Below, in pieces: positions 43,927 through 53,690 of a DNA stretch of 64,000 bases. This stretch comes from Anaspis maculata (Eukaryota; Arthropoda; Insecta; Coleoptera; Scraptiidae): NCBI GenBank assembly GCA_949128115.1, contig OX421967.1:60338855-60402854 (forward strand). The letters run 5' to 3'. Made by a program: the position numbers and the translations under genes. The stretch's first letter is position 1; the number at the start of each line of letters is the position of its first letter. The notes below the pieces were generated by a model. It was not told the DNA's origin and ran no database searches. It saw only the letters and a program-made list of their open reading frames with translations.

Positions 43927-43928
<2 letters not shown>
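42640..43928 (+). mobile_element. Ty3/gypsy element, degenerate, left part (protease, RT, start of RNase H)
   Basis: It starts ~36 bp inside the PIP4K intron, antisense to the gene. Visible are the aspartic protease (KFEIDTGASVNLMP), the connector and RT start (RNAQPVITPIRKVPFALL, SLVLVKKPDNSLRICLDPFH, AKIFSKLDVNEAFHQILLDE), the RT catalytic block as VYIDDIIIWAKDQQEHDG, a ...LIGVVNYVNKYIPNYS block, and RNase H start NITVSVDASQNGVGACLLQ. At least three frameshifts or stops and a deletion between the RT blocks make it inactive. No LTR or gag is found. It continues at 49336. Confidence 0.88.

Positions 43929-43929
<1 letters not shown>
43915..43929. repeat. target-site duplication, left copy
   Basis: CAGAAATTATATTCT (43915-43929) is repeated at 49321-49335 on the other side of the LINE. 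The final T is ambiguous with the poly(T), so the duplication is 14-15 bp. It lies inside the RNase H coding sequence of the Ty3/gypsy element. Confidence 0.93.
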
Positions 43930-43960
<31 letters not shown>

Positions 43961-44030
43961 TTTACAATGCTGCATCAACCATTGAAGGTTATTAGCAGCT
44001 CACTTGAGTTACTGAAGTGTGACGTACGGG

Positions 44031-47000
44031 TTAGATGGAGTCGAATATTTGGATTTCTTTCAGGAAAGTTAGAACTCTATCATATTTGTTAGGGTCTGTA
44101 AGAGTTGTTGGAGACTCTGCAACACCATATAGTGATCTGTGATTATGGTGGTTTGGGCAATGGTAGAGGATATGGTCGATTGACAGATGGATGTCGCAGG
44201 TTGGACACTTTGGACGATCTTGCCTTGACAACAAAAAAGAGTGGGTAAGTCTGGAGTATCCCAGTCTCAACCTATTGAGTTTAACTTGTTCGTTTCTTTT
44301 CTCCGGGCAGGTGAGAACTGTACAGATAAGTGGTTTTGTTTTTTGAAGATAGTGGTCTTTTCGGTCCCAACACTGCTGCCAGATACGAGATATACTGACC
44401 TTCACATATGTTTTGAGGTCAGCTGGGGGATTAATTCGACAAATTGGTAGAGTGTTCGATGATGTTGCCTTTTTGGCCAGATCGTCAGCTCTTTCATTAC
44501 CATCTATTCCGATGTGTGATGGAGTATACATAAAAACTATTTTGTCAACCCTATCGGACAGTTCGTCTTTTATTGTTTGTATAAGGGGATCTCGTGGGTA
44601 AAGATGGTTCAAGGCCTTTAGTGAGCTTAGAGAATCTGAACAAATAATAAAATTTATTTCAGGGTGTGTTCTTGTGTAAATTAACGCTTGAAGTATGGCA
44701 TAGAGCTCAGCTGTATAGATGGTATTGTAGTTTTGGAGGCGAAAGGATTGTTCAGATGTTGGGGTGATTAGGGCAGATGCCACTTTATCGTCAATTTTGG
44801 AGCCATCGGTGAAAATCAGTCTGTGATTTGGAAAACCATTGACTATTTCAAGGAAATGAGCCCTGATAAGAGTGTGATTCGTTTCAGTTTTGTCAAACCT
44901 TGTAAGATCAAAGATCAATTTAACCTTAGAGTGTTTCCATGGTGGGACCGAGGAGTTTTGCCAAGGAAGAGTTTCAGGGATGGTGAAGTTGATTTCTCGT
45001 TGGATGCAAGCGACTCTTTCATGAACTGGTGGAGCTACACTCCCGTTCAAAGTGATTTCAGGCCTAGTTGGGAACACTAAGTCACGACTCAGGCTTTGTG
45101 GATTTGAGAGGGTGTTTATAGCGAAGTTCAGGGTGGATCGTTTGTTGCGGAGTTCGAGAGGGGGCTCGTTCACCAACGCTAGGAGACTTTCCACCGGAGT
45201 GGTACAAAACGCTCCTGTTGCTATTCTGATAGCCAATGTTTGTATAGCACTGATGGATCTGAGGTACGACTTTTTGGCTGTCATGAAGGCAATTGCTCCA
45301 TAGTCAAGTTTTGATCTTATAAGACTGCGATAGATCATCAACAATGTTTTGGTGTCTGCTCCCCAGGTGTGGTTAGACAAAATTCTCATTAAATTTAAAC
45401 CTTGGTGGCATGATGTCTTGAGTTGTGATAAGTGTTGTTTCCAAGATAGCTTCTGATCAAATGTAATGCCTAAAAATTTGGCTGATTCAGAGAATTTTAA
45501 GCTTCTGCCGTTCAGTCGAAGGAGAGGGGAGCTTATTTGTTTGGTCCTACTGAAATTGATGCAGGTTGTTTTTTGCGTAGAAAATTTAAAACCTGATGTT
45601 GAGCACCAGTTTTCTATGTTACGCAATGTTGCTTGAAGGATTTCTTGCATCGATGTAAGATTTTTTCCTCTAAGGTATATCACCAAATCATCTGCGAATA
45701 GACAACAGCGGACTGGAGCTTCAATGCGTGTTAGTATGTCATTAATTGCTATCAGGAATAGGATCACACTCAAGACTGAGCCCTGGGGAACACCGTTCTG
45801 CAGTTTCTTACTGTTGGAAAAATTGTTGTTGATTTTGACTTTGAATGACCTGTTACGTAAAAAATTTTGGATGAACGCCAAAATATTTCCCTTTATGTTC
45901 CATTCTATCAGTTTTTCGATCACATGGCGAGTCCAAGTCATGTCATAGGCTTTTTCGACGTCAAAGAAGATGGCCAATAAGTTTTGTTTGGTTGCAAAAG
46001 CCTGATGTATCTCGGATTCCAACTGTATTATGTTGTCAGTGGTTGAACGGTGTTTTCTGAAACCATTTTGGGCGGGATGAAGCAAATTATCTTTATCCAA
46101 CTGCCAAGACAAACGTTTTGTGATGATGCGCTCGAAGGTTTTGCACATAGTGTTGGTCAGAGATATTGGACGGTAGGAGCTCTTTTCATCACTTCGTTTG
46201 TTTGGTTTCAATAGTGGTATGACCGTTGATTCAGACCACGCTTTGGGGAAAACCTGAGTTTGCCAAATCTTATTGTAAATGTCCAAGAGTTTGGCTTTGC
46301 CTTTAGCCGTTAGATTTTCCAAAAAAAGATAGGGGATATCGTCGGGGCCAGGGATAGAGTCTTTGGCTGATTTGAGCGATTCGTCGAGCTCTGATAATGT
46401 AAGGGGAAGATTGATGTGATGAGTATTGTCAAGACAGTGGTCAGTTACTTCTTGCATTTCCCTACCTCTTTTATATTGTAAGAAATTTTGGTCGAAGTTC
46501 AAGTCACTTGAATTTGTACGAAAGGATTCAGCCAAGACCTCAGCGATGTCAGTTTCGGATTCATAGATTTGATTGTTGTCCTTGAGTATTTTTATTTGAG
46601 GGCGGTTGATGGATTTAAGTCTCCTAATTTTGTTCCAGACTTCCGAGATTGGGGTGGATGACGAGATTGAAGATACATAATTTTCCCAGGATAGCTTTTT
46701 ACTTTTCTTGGTGATATACCTTGCCCGAGCCCTTAATCTTTTGAAAGTTAGGAGATTTTCAGGGGAATTATTTCTTTTCAGTCTGTTGAACGCATTTTTA
46801 CTTTCTTTTATGGCGTCTGAACATTCTTTGTTCCACCATGGAACAGAAGTATGTTTTTTTAGGGCAGTAGACTTACCTATAGATTTGTGAGCTGCCGTGA
46901 GTAGGATGTCAGAGAACTTTTGGATTATTTGGTCAATGTCATGGTTAGTAATGTGCACCAGGTCAAGATCATGGTCTACCTCATCAGAAAATTTGGTCCA

Positions 47001-47681
47001 GTTTGCGGTTTTTAGTTTCCATTTGGGGTGGTGATTATTTAGATCGTTGGTAGAGTTTATTTGGTCATTTCTTATTTTAATGGGGTAATGGTCACTACCA
47101 TGGAGGTGAGGGTAGGTTTCCCAAGACAAACAAGGTGTGAGGTTTGGAGTACATAAAGTGAGATCTAGGGCACTGAAATTGCCAGTAAACGAATTAAACC
47201 TGGTAGGAGAACCTGTGTTGAGTAGGGTTAGATTAGAAAAGTCAAGCCATTGTTCTATAATTTGACCCCTATGATTTGTCGAGGAAGAACCAAACAATGT
47301 ATTATGGGCGTTGAAATCACCCAGTATCACACATGGAGTGGGGATCTGGTTAAAAAGATCTCTAAGTTCTTGTTGGTGGATTTCTCTGTTTGGGGGAATG
47401 TAGACATTGCATATTGATATTCGGGATTTAAGTTGTATTGAGAAGGCAACCGCTTCAAGGTTTGTGTTGAGATCGATTTTTTGAGAGTGATAATTTGTGC
47501 TAACGTATGAAGCTACTCCTCCACTCGATCTTTCTCTGTCTAATCGGTGTTTGGAGAAACATTTGTAACCTCTGAGACAAGGATCGCTTTTTAAGTGTGT
47601 TTCTTGTAAGCAGATTATGAGAGGCTTGTCGTTAGCAACTAGGAGTTTTAATTCTTCCAAATGGGTATAGTACCCATTCAA
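44031..47681 (-). CDS. LINE ORF2: endonuclease, reverse transcriptase, RNase H
   Basis: The open frame has ~1,216 residues from the first possible TTG and remains open ~140 nt further upstream. The apurinic-type endonuclease shows QWNLNG just upstream, LIICLQETHLKS, ILGDFNAHN and GSDHYPI. The RT shows SYRPISLTNTMCKTFERII, NGVPQGSVLSVILFLIAIND and FADDLVIYL (about residue 660). The RNase H shows TDGSKIDD (about 957), AELYAILQAL, CSDSLSSLKAL and SHIGIDGNERADDLAKKA. A C-terminal Cys/His motif CPTCDIHLSIDHILYHC lies near 1160. No ATG is present between the upstream in-frame stop and the endonuclease, so translation probably needs reinitiation or frameshifting after ORF1. Confidence 0.95.
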   Translation of the reverse strand: MNGYYTHLEELKLLVANDKPLIICLQETHLKSDPCLRGYKCFSKHRLDRERSSGGVASYVSTNYHSQKIDLNTNLEAVAFSIQLKSRISICNVYIPPNREIHQQELRDLFNQIPTPCVILGDFNAHNTLFGSSSTNHRGQIIEQWLDFSNLTLLNTGSPTRFNSFTGNFSALDLTLCTPNLTPCLSWETYPHLHGSDHYPIKIRNDQINSTNDLNNHHPKWKLKTANWTKFSDEVDHDLDLVHITNHDIDQIIQKFSDILLTAAHKSIGKSTALKKHTSVPWWNKECSDAIKESKNAFNRLKRNNSPENLLTFKRLRARARYITKKSKKLSWENYVSSISSSTPISEVWNKIRRLKSINRPQIKILKDNNQIYESETDIAEVLAESFRTNSSDLNFDQNFLQYKRGREMQEVTDHCLDNTHHINLPLTLSELDESLKSAKDSIPGPDDIPYLFLENLTAKGKAKLLDIYNKIWQTQVFPKAWSESTVIPLLKPNKRSDEKSSYRPISLTNTMCKTFERIITKRLSWQLDKDNLLHPAQNGFRKHRSTTDNIIQLESEIHQAFATKQNLLAIFFDVEKAYDMTWTRHVIEKLIEWNIKGNILAFIQNFLRNRSFKVKINNNFSNSKKLQNGVPQGSVLSVILFLIAINDILTRIEAPVRCCLFADDLVIYLRGKNLTSMQEILQATLRNIENWCSTSGFKFSTQKTTCINFSRTKQISSPLLRLNGRSLKFSESAKFLGITFDQKLSWKQHLSQLKTSCHQGLNLMRILSNHTWGADTKTLLMIYRSLIRSKLDYGAIAFMTAKKSYLRSISAIQTLAIRIATGAFCTTPVESLLALVNEPPLELRNKRSTLNFAINTLSNPQSLSRDLVFPTRPEITLNGSVAPPVHERVACIQREINFTIPETLPWQNSSVPPWKHSKVKLIFDLTRFDKTETNHTLIRAHFLEIVNGFPNHRLIFTDGSKIDDKVASALITPTSEQSFRLQNYNTIYTAELYAILQALIYTRTHPEINFIICSDSLSSLKALNHLYPRDPLIQTIKDELSDRVDKIVFMYTPSHIGIDGNERADDLAKKATSSNTLPICRINPPADLKTYVKVSISRIWQQCWDRKDHYLQKTKPLICTVLTCPEKRNEQVKLNRLRLGYSRLTHSFLLSRQDRPKCPTCDIHLSIDHILYHCPNHHNHRSLYGVAESPTTLTDPNKYDRVLTFLKEIQIFDSI

Positions 47682-47731
47682 GTTCCACTGTAGAATGAAG
47701 AAAATGATTTCATTGGTAGGGTGTGGGGGGG

Positions 47732-48997
47732 TTAGTACTCGTCTTGTTGGGAGTCTTGGGAATTGAGAGAGCAGGTGCTCAGGCTCAAGGATCTGCTCTT
47801 TCCTAGTTCATGTGTTGTCATTTGACTTTTGATCTTTTTATGTATACGGGTGAATCTTGTTTTGGCAGCCTTGTTAGGAAGAAGAGGGTATAGATCAAAC
47901 ATCATTTTCAAAAGGGATTCAACGTCATTTGCACATCGTCTTGCCTCGCTAAGTGGATCAGGGTTTCCTCTACAGTTTTCCAGAAAACCTTTGAAGACGC
48001 TATATGTCACAGGGAAGGATTTAGGTTTTTTTTCTATGTGAAGTTTGATAGGCTCCATGTCCAAATCTAGCTGTAAAGATTCAGTTGAACTAGAAGGTTT
48101 GGGTTTGTCCAAGTTGGCTTCGGGATCTGCTATTCGTGGTTTTTTTGGCTTATTTTTCGGTTTTTGGAAGGGGTCAGGTGTTTGTAATGCATTTTGGCTT
48201 TCAAATAGGTCTTGGGAATTTTGGATTGCACCGTCCGCCGGCGGCGAATCTAAGCTTTCTGAAGGAGCTGGGCGCTTATTCCGTTGATCCTCGGTATCCA
48301 TGGGAGTTTGAGATTCTGTGGATGGTTGGGCAGAGCAAGAACTAGATATATGTCCTTGACGACCGCAAATGAAACATGTTAGGTCGTCATATGTCAAGAA
48401 TATGCGATAATTTGTGTCTTCAAAATTTATTACCAAGGAAGGTGTCAACTGCATTTGCTCATCGGGTGTGACGTAAACATGCCTTCTAAAGCTCAAAATA
48501 TGATTGAATTCATCTTCTTGGTAGCCTGCTCTTAAAAACGATATTGATGACACGAGCTTTAAACCTGTATCTTTCAATGCATCTTCAACAATTTCGTTGG
48601 GGATCGATGGGCATACGTTCGATATTATGACTCTTTTTGATGGAGTGATCAACTTCCTTATACCTATGTCAATGCCGTTTATATTTATGGTTTTGTATTT
48701 AGTCACCAAGTTTTCCACCGCTTGGACGCTCGAGAGGTACATGCACACACGGTCATTTGAAATGCGAGAAGCAAAAATAATATTTTTGGGTCCTACGATG
48801 TTACCTATTGATTTGACGTAATCGAGTCTAGAGAGTTCTTCGTTGACGTTCATGATTATAGCTTGTTCTTTTTTGGGGTAGTTTGTTGGTGGACGTGACT
48901 TGGCGGCATTGACATAGGATGATGACGATTTTGCAGGTTGTTGTGGAGTATTATTTGAAGTAGATTCCATGGTGTTAATAGAGAGAGGGGTACTCAT
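47732..48997 (-). CDS. LINE ORF1: gag-like protein with CCHC knuckle
   Basis: 421 residues start at the ATG at 48997 and stop with TAA at 47734-47732. One zinc knuckle, CFICGRQGHISSSC (C-x2-C-x4-H-x4-C), lies near residues 206-219. It follows a region with an RNA-binding-like fold pattern (PSKRVIISNVCPSIPNEIVE) and is followed by a Ser/Pro/Gln-rich, charged region. This is the expected nucleic-acid-binding ORF1 of an I-type LINE. It is intact. Confidence 0.9.
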   Translation of the reverse strand: MSTPLSINTMESTSNNTPQQPAKSSSSYVNAAKSRPPTNYPKKEQAIIMNVNEELSRLDYVKSIGNIVGPKNIIFASRISNDRVCMYLSSVQAVENLVTKYKTININGIDIGIRKLITPSKRVIISNVCPSIPNEIVEDALKDTGLKLVSSISFLRAGYQEDEFNHILSFRRHVYVTPDEQMQLTPSLVINFEDTNYRIFLTYDDLTCFICGRQGHISSSCSAQPSTESQTPMDTEDQRNKRPAPSESLDSPPADGAIQNSQDLFESQNALQTPDPFQKPKNKPKKPRIADPEANLDKPKPSSSTESLQLDLDMEPIKLHIEKKPKSFPVTYSVFKGFLENCRGNPDPLSEARRCANDVESLLKMMFDLYPLLPNKAAKTRFTRIHKKIKSQMTTHELGKSRSLSLSTCSLNSQDSQQDEY

Positions 48998-49320
48998 GTC
49001 GGTGAATCTGAAGTTATCAATGTATAATTGATAAATATAAACAAGGCAGGTGCGACACTGCTAGGCGCAGAGCGCCTGGCAAAAAGTTGGCTTTTTCAGC
49101 GATAGGACTGGATGGATACTTCTCACCACGTTTTCAGCTATTAAACCTGCATTGGGTGAATTGTCCAAAGTATCAGCTGCTCCAGGTTACTCCAGGTGCT
49201 GCATTTGTTGGTTATTGGCAGTCCATTGGCACAAAAAACAACAACAAACACGCGGAATTAATTAATATTTAGAGAGCGCACGGGAACACGTATTTACACG
49301 GATATCTTATCGCACTTTTT

Positions 49321-49850
49321 CAGAAATTATATTCTGAGATAGAAAAGGAAATGTTTGCAGTTTTATACTGGTTGCAAAAATTTCACGATCATGTTTTTGG
49401 AAGACAAGTCATAGTGGAAAGTGACCATAAACCACTTTTGGCCATAATTGAGAAACCAACCGATAAATGTCCGCCCAGACTACAACGTTTGCTGCTACAA
49501 TTACAAAAATACCAATTCACTTCAAATTACAGAAGAGGCAGCGAACTGATGATTGCAGACGCATTGTCGCGAGCCTATTTGCCTGAAACGGACTCGAATG
49601 ACGGAGAAAATATGTCAATAAATGAAAACGAACAAATATGCGTAATTAATTCAGGTTCAAATATTACAGATGAATATCTCGAAGAAATAAAAATTGAAAC
49701 TGAAAAAGATGAAGAATTGAAGATTCTTCATCAAATTGTTACCAGGGGCTGGCCAACTAACAATAAAGTGAACAAAAAAATTAAAATTTATACGAAGTAC
49801 AAGAGCGAACTAACAATAAATAACGGCATTATTTGAAGTAGAAAGAAAAG
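49321..49850 (+). mobile_element. Ty3/gypsy element, right part (RNase H end)
   Basis: It begins with the right target-duplication copy and continues the RNase H: SEIEKEMFAVLYWLQKFHDH, VIVESDHKPLLAIIEKP, RLLLQLQKYQFTSNYRRGSE and MIADALSRAYLP, then a spacer to ~49836. Joined across the LINE, the host frame reads TETQKLYSEIEKE at the insertion point. Integrase and the right LTR are not recognisable. Confidence 0.88.
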
Positions 49851-49859
49851 GAAATTATG

Positions 49860-51300
49860 TACGGAACAAAAAATATCTCAGACCTAGAGAATCAAGTTTA
49901 TCCTCTAAAAACAATTGTGAAATTCATTACCCTCCTAAACATGTTAGATTTGCTGACTTGAATACAACTGAAAATGATCAAAACTTAGCAACTCTTTTCG
50001 CCCCGAAAATTCCAAATTGGTCTCTGCAATACTTCAAACTCACATCCAAAGACTCTGAGCCAATTTGGAGAGTATAATGAAGCTGGAAAGCTTCATCACG
50101 GAAATTTCCCTAGAAAATTCAGATTGAATTCTAGAAATTCTGAAATTACCTATCTCAAGAATTCCGACTTCACCTTAGCAAAACAGTCTCGAGTTTACTT
50201 CGGAATTTCAGACTTGAACTCGGAAAATCTGATGTTACCTTGGGACTTCCTTCTTCATTGAGTTCATAATTTCCAATTTTAATGTCAAAGACATGCTGGT
50301 CGATGAAAAAATGTGAATTTGAACGGGAAAGCTGTCAAGATTATGTGGAAATATCGAAGGAACTATCTCCACAAATTTATCTTCAACATTAATTCCAAAG
50401 AATATTCTCTAATACAATACCTGAGACAATGCCTTGCAGAAAAAAGTGTTTCTCGCAGTGTTTCCAGACTTGCTGGAATATCATCAAAATATCCTCATGA
50501 TTGGTTGTGAAAATATCCTCAGCAATATCAGAGATTATAACCTCCAAACAAAAATAGAAATATTTCAAAAAGTTCTCAAAATTGAAAAAGTTTATGGTGA
50601 AAATCGAACAAAATTCACACTGCTTCAACTTTAACAATATCTTCAAAATGATTACAATATCCTCAGAAATAGTCCTACAATATCTTCAGTACTATACCTA
50701 TCTGAGAACATTGGATGCAACCAAATCAAGTTTCAAGGATATTTTTGAGAACATTGAGAAATTCTGAGATCATCTCTAGAATTCCGACTTTATTTCAGAA
50801 ATACAGACTCAAACTAGGAAATTCTGGGCCCATTATCTCGAAATTTCCGCTCTTATCACACTTCGGACTTTCGATTTTATCTCGGAATAACAGTGCTGAG
50901 CTTGGTAATTAAAATAACTCAAGAATTCAGATCTTTGACCTTTACTGGACTGAAAATTTCCGACTTTATCACAAAAATTACAACTTCAAGCCAAAAATTT
51001 TGAGATGATTCGGGAAACCGACTCAGATCTGAAATACAACCATAACTCAAATTTTCTGAAGCAAGCCTTGGAGCTTCGCATCTCTATTGTGCCCAGAACT
51101 TCCTACTTTTTCAGGAAATTCGGTGATGAATTCCGAAACTCTGACAATATCTCGGAAATTTCGCCTTCAGTTCCGGAATTCAGACTTTATCTCGGAAATT
51201 TAGAGCCTCCATATTTTCAAAATCACGACAACTTTCCAGCCTTATCTCCAACAATCGGAGCTCACTCCGAAAATGCGAGACACTCTGAGGTTATATCGTA
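49860..51300 (+). repeat. degenerate AATTCAGACTTTATCTCGGA-type repeats, left flank of 199-bp array
   Basis: From ~50040 the sequence is built of loosely repeated AAATTCCGACTTTATCTCGG / AATTCAGACT motifs, with a less repetitive AT-rich section at 50280-50710. It seems to be the diverged ancestor of the 199-bp satellite that follows. No gene is seen. Confidence 0.7.
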
Positions 51301-51301
51301 A

Positions 51302-53690
51302 ATTCAGACTTCTTTATCCAGGAAATTCCGGCATATTTCGGGAATTTCGGCTTCAACTCCGAAATTTAGACTTTATTTCGGAAATTCAGATAGCCTGAGA
51401 ATTTCCATTTTCATTAAACTCGCGACTTTCTAGCCTTGTCCCCGAAATTGAGGGCTGAACTCAGAAACTATGAGACGATCTGAGATTATTTATATCGTAA
51501 ATTCAGACTTCTTTATCCAGGGAATTCCGACATATTTCGGGAATTTCGGCTTCAACTCCGAAATTTAGACTTTATTTCGGAAATTCAGATAGCCTGAGAA
51601 TTTCCATTTTCATCAAACTCGCGACTTTCTAGCCTTGTCCCCGAAATTGAGGGCTAAACTCAGAAACTATGAGACGATCTGAGATTATTTATATCGTAAA
51701 TTCAGACTTCTTTATCCAGGGAATTCCGACATATTTCGGGAATTTCGGCTTCAACTCCGAAATTTAGACTTTATTTCGGAGATTCAGATAGCCTGAGAAT
51801 TTCCATTTTCATCAAACTCGCGACTTTCAAGCCTTGTCCCCGAAATTGAGGGCTAAACTCAGAAACTATGAGACGATCTGAGATTATTTATATCGTAAAT
51901 TCAGACTTCTTTATCCAGGGAATTCCGACATATTTCGGGAATTTCGGCTTCAACTCCGAAATTTAGACTTTATTTCGGAAATTCAGATAGGCTGAGAATT
52001 TCCATTTTCATCAAACTCGCGACTTTCTAGCCTTGTCCCCGAAATTGAGGGCTGAACTCAGAAACTATGAGACGATCTGAGATTATTTATATCGTAAATT
52101 CAGACTTCTTTATCCAGGAAATTCCGGCATATTTCGGGAATTTCGGCTTCAACTCCGAAATTTAGACTTTATTTCGGAAATTCAGATAGGCTGAGAATTT
52201 CCATTTTCATCAAACTCGCGACTTTCTAGCCTTGTCCCCGAAATTGAGGGCTGAACTCAGAAACTATGAGACGATCTGAGATTATTTATATCGTAAATTC
52301 AGACTTCTTTATCCAGGGAATTCCGACATATTTCGGGAATTTCGGCTTCAACTCCGAAATTTAGACTTTATTTCGGAAATTCAGATAGCCTGAGAATTTC
52401 CATTTTCATCAAACTCGCGACTTTCTAGCCTTGTCCCCGAAATTGAGGGCTAAACTCAGAAACTATGAGACGATCTGAGATTATTTATATCGTAAATTCA
52501 GACTTCTTTATCCAGGGAATTCCGACATATTTCGGGAATTTCGGCTTCAACTCCGAAATTTAGACTTTATTTCGGAGATTCAGATAGCCTGAGAATTTCC
52601 ATTTTCATCAAACTCGCGACTTTCAAGCCTTGTCCCCGAAATTGAGGGCTAAACTCAGAAACTATGAGACGATCTGAGATTATTTATATCGTAAATTCAG
52701 ACTTCTTTATCCAGGGAATTCCGACATATTTCGGGAATTTCGGCTTCAACTCCGAAATTTGGACTTTATTTCGGAAATTCAGATAGCCTGAGAATTTCCA
52801 TTTTCATCAAACTCGCGACTTTCTAGCCTTGTCCCCGAAATTGAGGGCTGAACTCAGAAACTATGAGACGATCTGAGATTATTTATATCGTAAATTCAGA
52901 CTTCTTTATCCAGGGAATTCCGACATATTTCGGGAATTTCGGCTTCAACTCCGAAATTTAGACTTTATTTCGGAAATTCAGATAGCCTGAGAATTTCCAT
53001 TTTCATCAAACTCGCGACTTTCTAGCCTTGTCCCCGAAATTGAGGGCTAAACTCAGAAACTATGAGACGATCTGAGATTATTTATATCGTAAATTCAGAC
53101 TTCTTTATCCAGGGAATTCCGACATATTTCGGGAATTTCGGCTTCAACTCCGAAATTTAGACTTTATTTCGGAGATTCAGATAGCCTGAGAATTTCCATT
53201 TTCATCAAACTCGCGACTTTCAAGCCTTGTCCCCGAAATTGAGGGCTAAACTCAGAAACTATGAGACGATCTGAGATTATTTATATCGTAAATTCAGACT
53301 TCTTTATCCAGGGAATTCCGACATATTTCGGGAATTTCGGCTTCAACTCCGAAATTTGGACTTTATTTCGGAAATTCAGATAGCCTGAGAATTTCCATTT
53401 TCATCAAACTCGCGACTTTCTAGCCTTGTCCCCGAAATTGAGGGCTGAACTCAGAAACTATGAGACGATCTGAGATTATTTATATCGTAAATTCAGACTT
53501 CTTTATCCAGGGAATTCCGACATATTTCGGGAATTTCGGCTTCAACTCCGAAATTTAGACTTTATTTCGGAAATTCAGATAGCCTGAGAATTTCCATTTT
53601 CATCAAACTCGCGACTTTCAAGCCTTGTCCCCGAAATTGAGGCCTGAACTCAGAAACTATGAGACGATCTGAGTCTATTTATTCCGTAAA
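51302..53690 (+). repeat. 199-bp satellite, 12 units, with 597-bp trimer pattern
   Basis: Units start at 51302, 51501, 51700, 51899, 52098, 52297, 52496, 52695, 52894, 53093, 53292 and 53491, each exactly 199 bp. Diagnostic variants are CGGAAATTC/CGGAGATTC, TTCTAGCC/TTCAAGCC, GGGCTAAAC/GGGCTGAAC and ATTTAGAC/ATTTGGAC. They cycle with period three from 52297 on: units 6-7-8 and 9-10-11 carry the same series, and 2-3-4 nearly so. This is a higher-order repeat of very low divergence. Confidence 0.95.

Larger units (their letters stand above)
43929..49320 (-). mobile_element. full-length RNase-H-bearing LINE, nested in the Ty3/gypsy element
   Basis: This ~5.4-kb non-LTR retrotransposon runs right to left: 5' UTR (49320-48998), ORF1, ORF2, a ~70-bp 3' UTR and a 29-nt pure poly(A) (T run at 43929-43957 on the plus strand). 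Both ORFs are uninterrupted and target duplications are identical, which argues for recent insertion. Endonuclease + RT + RNase H in one ORF2 plus a single CCHC knuckle in ORF1 place it in the I-type group (I/LOA-like); the exact clade needs a tree. It lies in the same orientation as PIP4K, in its intron. Confidence 0.95.

Noticed and set aside
45052..48821. Plus-strand open frames within the LINE
   Set aside because: They are antisense shadows of ORF1/ORF2.
51302..53690. CRISPR-like regular repeat
   Set aside because: There are no unique spacers; the entire 199-bp unit repeats. The genome is eukaryotic, with spliced genes.
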